In this document: positions 35,962 to 42,561 of the stretch, one piece after another
Position numbering within the stretch: the stretch's first letter is position 1
Layout: every line of letters begins with the position of its first letter
Source of the DNA: a virus
Direction: 5' to 3' (one strand)
DNA: 42,561 nucleotides
Virus record (IMG/VR): IMGVR_UViG_3300034105_002327
Coordinates: 1-42,561 of that record
Translations under genes and position numbers: made by a program
The notes under the pieces: model-generated
Seen by the model: only the letters and a program-made list of their open reading frames with translations
What the model was told of the DNA's origin: nothing
The model's database searches: none

Positions 35962-37185
35962 TTATCGCACGTGATCGTTGAATCCGTCCGAATAACCATC
36001 GCGAAGCTCATCGCTGGCATCGGTGGTTAGATTGGTCTGATATGGAAGATCATATCTGGCATCGTGTTCTCCTTGAATATAACCATCAGTATATTCATCA
36101 TCGTCTGCATCTTCGTCGTCCGGAATATCCGAATCGGCTTGGTTTGTGCGTTGATTATAACCGTCATTATAACCAATACGATAAGAGTTTTCTCGGCTAT
36201 AGTCACGACTGGTTCCATATTGCATGTCGCCGTTGAGGTCGGACTCACCAAGTTCATAACCTTCGCTATAAGCTTCTGCATTCCATGGCGAGGTTGTGTC
36301 AACCTTTGATGTGGTTGAGGATTTACTATCACAAGAAAAATCATCTTCACATGCACCATCGGTGGGTTCTTGATTATAATCCCAATCGGTATTGATCTCT
36401 TCGGCGTTGCTTGTATAAACAACCTTGTCCAACTCTTTGACAACATCAAGGATTTCGGATGCAACGGTATATTCACACACACGCATCTTGGTGTGACCCT
36501 CGTATTTCGGAACGCTCACAACATCCTTGGGGTTGACCTTGACGATCAACAAACGGTTTCCGTTCGCAGAACGGACTTCGCCCTTGACAAAGTGACCATA
36601 ACCAACGACATAATCAAGAGCACCAACATGCAGACCCTTACTGCAATCAATACCATAGTTGTCATCAACCATATTGCGAGGCATAGAAACAACCGAACCA
36701 ACGCTGTTCAAGAACTTACCGGAGTAAATATCGGTATAATCGCTGCGAACCGCTTTATATGCCAAAAAGCAACCATCGTCTGTGATAGGAAGACCATAGT
36801 TCTCAAGGAACCAATAGGTTTCACTCACGCCGCGAGCAGAAGGATTCTGCATAAGATTTTCAAGGAACTTGACCATGTGATCAAACTTGAAACCTTCGCT
36901 CATCATTTTGATGATGCGGTCGGTTAGGGTATTATGAACAACAAAACCACCATACAAGATTTGACCATTCTCAATCTTTACACGATTGCCAGTGTATTGA
37001 GATACAGCCTTGGCAACATTGACAAGATTTTCAATTTTGTTGAAATCTCCCGCTTTGATGCTGTCAATGATTTTATTATAGTTGGGGTGGTCTGGTGCCA
37101 CAGTCAAACACTCGTTCTTTAGATAGAGCGTGACGGAGCCGTTGGTCTTGATGACATACGGAATGCTGTTTTGTGTGTTACTCAT
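35962..37185 (-). CDS. rIIB: rIIB-like protein with acidic C-terminal repeats
   Basis: Residues 1-265 match the T4 rIIB family: an N-terminal domain, then YWFLENYGLPITDDGCFLAY (FLAYKAV), DIYSGKFLNSVGSVVSMPR, GLHVGALDYV and ANGNRLLIVKVNPKDVVSVP. rIIB acts with rIIA at the membrane in phage exclusion and lysis control in T4. The C-terminal 130 residues are not in T4 rIIB: they are Asp/Tyr/Gly-rich with repeats of GYxxGxxD type (EGYELGESDLNGD, RIGYNDGYNQ, DGYIQGEHDARYD, DGYSDGFNDH). A TTGACA-17-TAATAT promoter lies at 37221-37249, so it is transcribed early and also follows rIIA. Confidence 0.88.
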   Translation of the reverse strand: MSNTQNSIPYVIKTNGSVTLYLKNECLTVAPDHPNYNKIIDSIKAGDFNKIENLVNVAKAVSQYTGNRVKIENGQILYGGFVVHNTLTDRIIKMMSEGFKFDHMVKFLENLMQNPSARGVSETYWFLENYGLPITDDGCFLAYKAVRSDYTDIYSGKFLNSVGSVVSMPRNMVDDNYGIDCSKGLHVGALDYVVGYGHFVKGEVRSANGNRLLIVKVNPKDVVSVPKYEGHTKMRVCEYTVASEILDVVKELDKVVYTSNAEEINTDWDYNQEPTDGACEDDFSCDSKSSTTSKVDTTSPWNAEAYSEGYELGESDLNGDMQYGTSRDYSRENSYRIGYNDGYNQRTNQADSDIPDDEDADDDEYTDGYIQGEHDARYDLPYQTNLTTDASDELRDGYSDGFNDHVR

Positions 37186-37220
37186 ATTATTTTTTATTAG
37201 TTAATCTATTCAATGATGCT

Positions 37221-37249
37221 ATATTATGTGGATTATTTATTAATGTCAA
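37221..37249 (-). promoter_or_regulatory. Consensus sigma70-type promoter for rIIB
   Basis: Sense TTGACA, exactly 17 bases, TAATAT: the best promoter match in the window. Confidence 0.65.
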
Positions 37250-37255
37250 TATATT

Positions 37256-39448
37256 TTAGCTATTTTCGTCAATAAAGTTGATGATTTTATAAATCGGTGC
37301 AGAAACTGTGGAGTATTGTTCTCCAATGTCCAGCACACCAAGATACTTTTCAGTCAACATTTTCTTGAACTCAGTTGGATCAATATCCAACTCGGTATGT
37401 TTATTTGCTCTGATGTCAAACAGTTCCAAGAACTTGACATTGTTGGAACTATCTTTGAGCAGTTCGCTATAAGATTTTACAAATGTTTGGAACTTTTTGC
37501 GAGTGTCAATGTTTGTAATATTGCTCACGATTTGCGGACAGCGAGTAAGCTTGTTATAAATACCACTGGCTGTTTCAAACTTAGCACGACTTTGCATGCG
37601 ATACAAATCTTGTTCATGTTTGGCTTTGTCAGCATGCACAGCCTTCTTTACAACATCAAAAATATTGATCCATTTGCCAATCTTGAGCAGATTTTTGTTC
37701 TTTACATTGATGCCATAAATCATGGTTTCAGAACCATTGAGCTTGTTGTCTACAAACAATTTTAATGCTTCAGACATATGATCTTCAATATTCTTACCAT
37801 TGTTCCAAACAGGATCGGCATAAAAGAAATCAACATAATAATATGTACCAGCAGAATCAAATGTAGCGGCTTTTTTGCCAAAATAAGCATGCGGACGATA
37901 ATTACGATCATTCTTTGTGGGTTTGATAAACTCACTGATATCTGCATAGAAAATTTCGTCAGTACCAGCGGTCTTTTTTTGACGAGGTGTTGGCGGCGGT
38001 TTTGGCAAAGACTCAATATTGGTGACAATATTTTTGTTCCAACCAAAATAATTCATATGCTTGTTGAATGTATCATTGTTCTTGGATTCATCTGTGATGA
38101 TATAACAAGTTGGAAATACACCAGTAGCATACTTTGTACGCAAATGATGTCGCAGCCGAGCACTCTTGATTGCGGAAAGATTTGTATAAAAAATATCTAC
38201 ACCACGGTTTTCAGAATACGTAGTATAATTTGAAGTGCGTTTGAAACGACCATTGGCACTATCAAACATATACATCGTAAATCCACCACTAACATTGGTT
38301 GTTGGGTCAATTGCTCCGGTTGCTTTATGCACAGCATTGATATTTTCACTGCCATGAGTTACAGTCAATCCATTATACTTGATTGGAATATCACCAATGA
38401 TATTGCGAACGTGGCTATATTGACTTTGGTAGCCATTATACTTGTTGTATAGATGCATGGCTTCCCAACGACTCTTGGGAGTTTCAATGCTCTTATAAAC
38501 CATATCTTTTAGTTCAGCAACGGCAATTTGAATGGCAGATATAATAGCCAATGTAGTAGCATTATTATCTTCGTACTGAAGCTGTTCTTTATTGGGCGCA
38601 ACTTCCAGTTCGCCAATATCAAAGAAAAAGTCAAAGTTGCCATAGTTCAACGCTTGTTCAATATTGTAAGCATCGTTATTGGGAACATTGCGCAAAGCAT
38701 TTCGCAATGCACTGGTGTTGATAGGATAGCAATAGTTGCCCATGAACGCATTGCATCCACGGTTATAATAGCCGCCATCATTCTTGCGCATAGACCAACG
38801 CTTGCCAGTATAGATATATTCACGCGGCTTATATTCAATATTGACACCAACAATGGTCGGACGATAACGAAACGGTTCATATGCACGAACAATCTTGTCT
38901 ACCCACATACCAATGTCGCCAATCTTTACGCCAAACTTGATTTCCACACCATTATGTTCATTAGAATCTTGTGTAACAACATGCAGAATGCTGGGAGAAC
39001 CAGACTCATCAATAAAGCAGTTGTAAACATGCTTCTTACCCTTATAGAAAGAAGTCACATTGAAATTGTCTGTATAATTGAACGGAGTCTTGCTACCCAG
39101 TCCCATGCAACCATCACTGTCATTATCAGCAGTCTTTGTGGACTCAAAATATGTAGTATAGATAGTGTCAATAGCGTCTGGCGTCAAACCAGTGCCAAAG
39201 TCGCGAACACTGAACCACGGCTCCAGTGTGTTGGGTGCATGAACCTCAAACATCTTTTCAGTGTTCTTGGCCTTGACATGACTGTCCCATGCATTGGCAC
39301 CAAGTTCGCGCGGAATGGCGAGAATTGGTTCGCTATAAAAACCAGACAAAATCTTGAACGCCTTGGCAGACGCCTTGATCTTGAAACGAGTCGGCGCAGA
39401 AAGAATATTGCTGATGACTGGTGAGGATTTTTCTTGTGTGATAATCAT
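37256..39448 (-). CDS. rIIA: rIIA-like GHKL ATPase
   Basis: The 730-residue protein has the GHKL ATP-binding fold near its N-terminus: RELGANAWDSHVKA (N-box, about 46-60), SVRDFGTGLTPDAID (G1, about 78-92) and GCMGLGSKTPF (G2, about 112-122). This arrangement is the same as in T4 rIIA. A long C-terminal region follows without a recognisable enzyme motif. In T4, rIIA and rIIB associate with the membrane and are needed to escape Rex exclusion. It lies directly upstream of rIIB, as in T4. A TTGACT box is at 39494-39499. Confidence 0.9.
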   Translation of the reverse strand: MIITQEKSSPVISNILSAPTRFKIKASAKAFKILSGFYSEPILAIPRELGANAWDSHVKAKNTEKMFEVHAPNTLEPWFSVRDFGTGLTPDAIDTIYTTYFESTKTADNDSDGCMGLGSKTPFNYTDNFNVTSFYKGKKHVYNCFIDESGSPSILHVVTQDSNEHNGVEIKFGVKIGDIGMWVDKIVRAYEPFRYRPTIVGVNIEYKPREYIYTGKRWSMRKNDGGYYNRGCNAFMGNYCYPINTSALRNALRNVPNNDAYNIEQALNYGNFDFFFDIGELEVAPNKEQLQYEDNNATTLAIISAIQIAVAELKDMVYKSIETPKSRWEAMHLYNKYNGYQSQYSHVRNIIGDIPIKYNGLTVTHGSENINAVHKATGAIDPTTNVSGGFTMYMFDSANGRFKRTSNYTTYSENRGVDIFYTNLSAIKSARLRHHLRTKYATGVFPTCYIITDESKNNDTFNKHMNYFGWNKNIVTNIESLPKPPPTPRQKKTAGTDEIFYADISEFIKPTKNDRNYRPHAYFGKKAATFDSAGTYYYVDFFYADPVWNNGKNIEDHMSEALKLFVDNKLNGSETMIYGINVKNKNLLKIGKWINIFDVVKKAVHADKAKHEQDLYRMQSRAKFETASGIYNKLTRCPQIVSNITNIDTRKKFQTFVKSYSELLKDSSNNVKFLELFDIRANKHTELDIDPTEFKKMLTEKYLGVLDIGEQYSTVSAPIYKIINFIDENS

Positions 39449-39469
39449 GTGTTTTTTATTACTATGCTA

Positions 39470-39499
39470 TCAGTATGCCGACATAATATATAAAGTCAA
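39470..39499 (-). promoter_or_regulatory. TTGACT promoter candidate for rIIA
   Basis: Sense TTGACT, 18 bases, TACTGA (weak -10). It is part of the repeated TTGACW class. Confidence 0.35.
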
Positions 39500-39518
39500 G
39501 ACGTTTTGATAAAAAATA

Positions 39519-41531
39519 TCAACTTTCTTTAGAAAGAAACATTTTATTCAATGTATGAGCAATCTGCACAACATTCTGAACATCAATGAATTGTGCATCT
39601 TTGCCATACATGGTACGAAACAAGTTGGAATTTTTATCAGAAAGTTTGCTGTTTGTATTATTACATTCAACAAAATAGCTCAAAACAGATACGCCAATTT
39701 CACGAATTTTATTGATTTGCTTCTTTGTGTGTTGTGCTGCGACGTTTCCATAATAACTCACACCAAATGCAGGTTCGCCATCAGACAGATTTACAAAATA
39801 ACTATCCATTTCATATGTAGAAGCAGGAATATGCTTGATAATTGCCTGAAATGCAAGTCCTTCTGGAGTAGAACCATGTGGAAATAACAATGGAAATAAT
39901 TGAACAATCTTATTGAACTTGTCTTTGCGCGAATCATATGCCAAAACAATATAAGGAGTTTCATATCCACCACGATCTTTAGAAACTCCACTTCTAAATG
40001 AAATACTTAAAGTTACATTATTGATCATACTAACAGCCTTGGCAATTGCAACAAGTGTTGTCATTGTTTTTTCCCACTTTGTTTCCATTGAAGAAGAGGC
40101 ATCCACAGTTACATGCAAATGAGCATTCTTATATTTGTCTGTGGTGGTTTGATAAAACAAATTTTCTCCTTGAAATCCAATAGATGCCAACAAACGTTTA
40201 TCAATCTTACCTTTTTGTAGGCGAGTAAATTTTGTGGTTTTTACTTCACTGCGAATTTGCAATTTTCTACCAAGCATAGTTCCGATAATAATTCCCTGCT
40301 GTACTCCTCGCGAAGAAGCGGGATTTCCAGTTTCGCGAGAAAACTTGATGGTGTAAGGAAATTCCGATGTCATCATGAGTTCACGAGTCATGTTTTTTAC
40401 CACAATACAATCAACCTTTGGAACAGTTTCATCTCCCACCTGTACAATATCAACGGAGCTTTGTTCAAGGATTTGAAGTTTTTTGATTGTATCTTTATCA
40501 AATGCAGATTGCCGAACTTCTCGCGAGACAATTTGTTCTTGTTTATCAATGAGTTTATCGACCTTTTTCTTTTCGGTGTTGGACAAATCTTTGGACGGAT
40601 TTTCATCCGGTGTTTCATCAACGTCGTCTTGAATAGGATTTGCAGAAGACGGAGTTCCGCCCAATACATCATCAACATCGTCGTTGGAATCTGACTGCTC
40701 AGATTTATCATCGGACGATTCATCGCCACCAGATTGCTTATCTTGATTGTCTTTATTTTTGTCTTGTTGCTTGGGATTTTCTTTTTCTTCCACAACACTC
40801 TTGAGTATTTCTTCTGTGATTTGATACGCAAGTTCCAAACGGTCCTTTGGATTCTCAAGTTCAGTCCTAAGAATATTATTCAAATCCAACAATTCGCCAA
40901 TCTTACGCAAAGATGGCAGAGCATCCAAGTCAGTGTTGATATTGGTGATATTGGTGAAACGAAACTTATAGTTTTTGACAGTAGCATTTCTATAAGCATC
41001 GGACTTCAATGCTTCACCAATTTCGGGCAGATTGAAATAACGGTCATATAATGCTTGATAATATCCACGATAGCCCGGCGCACTTTCATATGCACATGCA
41101 TCAATATATCTATCTTCAACTACATTGAGAATATATTTTGCCAAATTACCAATATAGTTTTGATCAAAATGACCTTTGGCAGCAGCAGTCAAACTGCGAG
41201 GAATTTTTCCCCACATGGTCTTGATCAAATCAAAATCGCTTTTGACAATATGCATGGCTTCGTGCAACGACAATCCAACCGTTGGGTCAAATTCACCCTT
41301 GGTCAATTCACCACCAATGTAAATAACTTTACCATCAGTCATGGATGTTGAGTTCTCGGCGAAACGAACGGGAATGTTCTTTCCGGTAAGAATATACACA
41401 AAGTTGCCAATAGCACGGCGATATGCCGAAAGTTTCAGCAACGCCATTGTGGAACTGGCATCAAACTTTTGAGTATTGAAATCGTCGCCAAGCCAAAACT
41501 TGGAATGATCTGCTAAAATTTTTGTTTTCAT
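39519..41531 (-). CDS. VWA-domain protein with HExxH metallopeptidase-like N-terminus
   Basis: The 670-residue protein has LSLHEAMHIVKSDF at residues 88-100; HEAMH is a zinc-metallopeptidase-type HExxH. A long acidic, Ser/Asp/Lys-rich linker (about 240-315) follows. The C-terminal VWA domain (about 470-660) has the MIDAS start TVDASSSMETKWEKT and later NLSDGEPAFG. This HExxH-plus-VWA layout is known from bacterial proteins paired with MoxR ATPases and from jumbo phages, where the pair may act as a chaperone-like remodelling machine. It overlaps the MoxR stop by one base (TGATG), implying coupled translation. Confidence 0.88.
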   Translation of the reverse strand: MKTKILADHSKFWLGDDFNTQKFDASSTMALLKLSAYRRAIGNFVYILTGKNIPVRFAENSTSMTDGKVIYIGGELTKGEFDPTVGLSLHEAMHIVKSDFDLIKTMWGKIPRSLTAAAKGHFDQNYIGNLAKYILNVVEDRYIDACAYESAPGYRGYYQALYDRYFNLPEIGEALKSDAYRNATVKNYKFRFTNITNINTDLDALPSLRKIGELLDLNNILRTELENPKDRLELAYQITEEILKSVVEEKENPKQQDKNKDNQDKQSGGDESSDDKSEQSDSNDDVDDVLGGTPSSANPIQDDVDETPDENPSKDLSNTEKKKVDKLIDKQEQIVSREVRQSAFDKDTIKKLQILEQSSVDIVQVGDETVPKVDCIVVKNMTRELMMTSEFPYTIKFSRETGNPASSRGVQQGIIIGTMLGRKLQIRSEVKTTKFTRLQKGKIDKRLLASIGFQGENLFYQTTTDKYKNAHLHVTVDASSSMETKWEKTMTTLVAIAKAVSMINNVTLSISFRSGVSKDRGGYETPYIVLAYDSRKDKFNKIVQLFPLLFPHGSTPEGLAFQAIIKHIPASTYEMDSYFVNLSDGEPAFGVSYYGNVAAQHTKKQINKIREIGVSVLSYFVECNNTNSKLSDKNSNLFRTMYGKDAQFIDVQNVVQIAHTLNKMFLSKES

Positions 41532-42490
41532 CAGAACGGGGGCAAATCGTCTTTGTTCTGGTTGTTTGTGTTGAACACTTTGTTCAATGGATCGGCTTTG
41601 ACCGCAACATGTTTTTGTACAACTTGTTTGACCATTGTGCGTTCACTGTCCAAACCGCCGTCGTCTGGATAGTCGGGGTAAATGACCATTTCAGCCAACT
41701 CTACCAAGCTAAATCCATCCACGGTAAGTTCAGCCATTTCTACAACAGAACGAGTAGAAACAAAACGACTCAACTTTCCTTGCTTTGTAAACTCACGAGT
41801 TGTAGCAGCAATTTGTGCAATCTTGTCCATGAGATTCATATCAGCGTCAGGACAAACCACCTTTATCAACTTCAATTCTTCTTCAGAAGAAAGAATATCA
41901 ACTTCAATCTTAACCGTGAAACGATCAGTCAAAGCTTTGTCCATGACTCGTGTAGCTGTATAATCATTGCCAATGTTTGCCGTAGCAACAAATGACACAC
42001 CATCAGCAACTTTCACAATCTCACTTCCAATCTTTTCGTCCAAACGTAAATAACGCTGGATATAATCAAGTGGCGTTAACAAAATATTCCAAGCATCTGG
42101 GTGGGCACGTGATAGCTCATCAAGGTGAATAATGCTATTCGGTGTACGCAATGCTTTTACAAATGGGGATTCATCAAACAATGTACCTGTTTCTTTGTTG
42201 AAATGTGTGTTGCCAATGAGTGTGGCACGAGGGTCTTGAGTAGCACCCATGTTGAGATAAAAATAGTTTTCACGTCGCTTGAGTGCGTCAACCAAGCATT
42301 GAACCGCCAATGTCTTGCCTTGACCAGCCGGTCCAAGCAACAGAATATTTTTGCCACGCAAAGCACTGCGTACAAGATACTTCCATTTCAATTCGCCCAT
42401 AAACAGCTTTTCGGGCTTGAGTGAATAGCAAGTATCAATGATGTCTTTGACTTCGTTGATTGAATATTTCTTTGTTTTACTCATGTGCAT
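41531..42490 (-). CDS. MoxR-type AAA+ ATPase
   Basis: The 319-residue protein shows Walker A LLGPAGQGKT (51-60), Walker B SIIHLDELSRAHPD (around 115), sensor-1 FVATANIGNDYTATR and the arginine-finger region KALTDRFTVKIEV, all typical of the MoxR branch. MoxR proteins work with VWA proteins to activate or remodel protein complexes. Here the VWA partner is encoded directly after it. Two starts are possible (42490 or the Met at 42484). A TTGACT box and weak -10 lie just upstream, after the terminator at the window end. Confidence 0.9.
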   Translation of the reverse strand: MHMSKTKKYSINEVKDIIDTCYSLKPEKLFMGELKWKYLVRSALRGKNILLLGPAGQGKTLAVQCLVDALKRRENYFYLNMGATQDPRATLIGNTHFNKETGTLFDESPFVKALRTPNSIIHLDELSRAHPDAWNILLTPLDYIQRYLRLDEKIGSEIVKVADGVSFVATANIGNDYTATRVMDKALTDRFTVKIEVDILSSEEELKLIKVVCPDADMNLMDKIAQIAATTREFTKQGKLSRFVSTRSVVEMAELTVDGFSLVELAEMVIYPDYPDDGGLDSERTMVKQVVQKHVAVKADPLNKVFNTNNQNKDDLPPF

Positions 42491-42519
42491 AACTATGACT
42501 TCTTTTTATAGAAAGTCAA
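42491..42519 (-). promoter_or_regulatory. TTGACT promoter candidate for MoxR-VWA
   Basis: Sense TTGACT, 17 bases, ATAGTT. The -10 is weak and adjoins the start codon, so the match is tentative. Confidence 0.35.
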
Positions 42520-42531
42520 GTACCATATCAT

Positions 42532-42561
42532 AAAAAACCCCACTTTTATATAGTGGGGATT
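42532..42561 (-). terminator. Terminator of a gene beyond the window
   Basis: CCCCAC (42538-42543) pairs with GTGGGG (42553-42558), flanked by an A-run that becomes a U-run on the minus strand. It closes a minus-strand gene lying to the right of the window. Confidence 0.75.

Noticed and set aside
1-42561. CRISPR array or insertion sequence
   Set aside because: No regularly spaced direct repeats with unique spacers and no transposase frame were seen; the only tandem repeats encode Pro-Thr runs or tRNA halves.

Overview
The window looks like part of a large, T4-like tailed-phage genome, AT-rich and almost entirely transcribed from the minus strand. The evidence for a phage is a T4-type replication block (family B DNA polymerase, PCNA-like clamp, RFC-like clamp loader), an rIIA/rIIB pair, a MoxR ATPase with a VWA/HExxH partner, RNA-repair enzymes, homing-type endonucleases, a holin-like protein and an array of 29 tRNA loci. 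The host is probably a diderm (Gram-negative) bacterium, because several products carry signal peptides or a lipobox and belong to outer-membrane secretion families.

Layout. (1) 1-1.2 kb: a plus-strand mini-operon (small basic protein, HNH endonuclease with paired HTH). (2) 1.3-6.7 kb: minus-strand genes for small conserved proteins, a secreted haemagglutinin/TpsA-like protein, a beta-helix-like protein and a long Ala/Val-rich repeat protein. (3) 5.0-12.3 kb: the tRNA array, with intact tRNAs plus chimeric, truncated and insertion-bearing ones. HNH and GIY-YIG endonucleases and small hypothetical genes sit among them, and many spacers are bounded by inverted repeats and look like structured RNA. 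(4) 12.3-13.4 kb: a holin-like gene and a 730-base non-coding stretch. (5) 13.4-19.15 kb: a tightly overlapping six-gene operon encoding CsgF-like, CsgG-like and curlin-like proteins, a FecR-domain protein, a CHASE2-adenylate cyclase and a cupin. This is the most surprising part of the window. (6) 19.2-24.7 kb: DraRnl-type RNA ligase, a large orphan plus-strand protein, a glycosyltransferase, a beta-rich protein and a ParB-like protein. (7) 24.8-30.1 kb: replication operon (kinase, polymerase, clamp, clamp loader, 2H phosphoesterase, small protein). (8) 30.2-34.8 kb: sugar/glycosyltransferase cluster ending in a Pro-Thr repeat protein. (9) 34.9-42.5 kb: small membrane and unknown genes, rIIB, rIIA, VWA and MoxR.

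How it fits together. The replication and RNA-repair genes with the tRNAs form a normal large-phage toolkit (self-sufficient replication, translation support, repair of cleaved tRNA). The curli-type operon would place an amyloid-export pore and a fibre subunit in the host envelope, coupled to a membrane sensor that makes cAMP; together with the TpsA-like protein it suggests the phage remodels the host surface or builds extracellular matrix. Two upstream sequence classes are visible: TTGACW boxes with a -10 (replication, rII, ligase) and a TATAYTTATA motif just before start codons of many other genes. They may represent early and late promoters.
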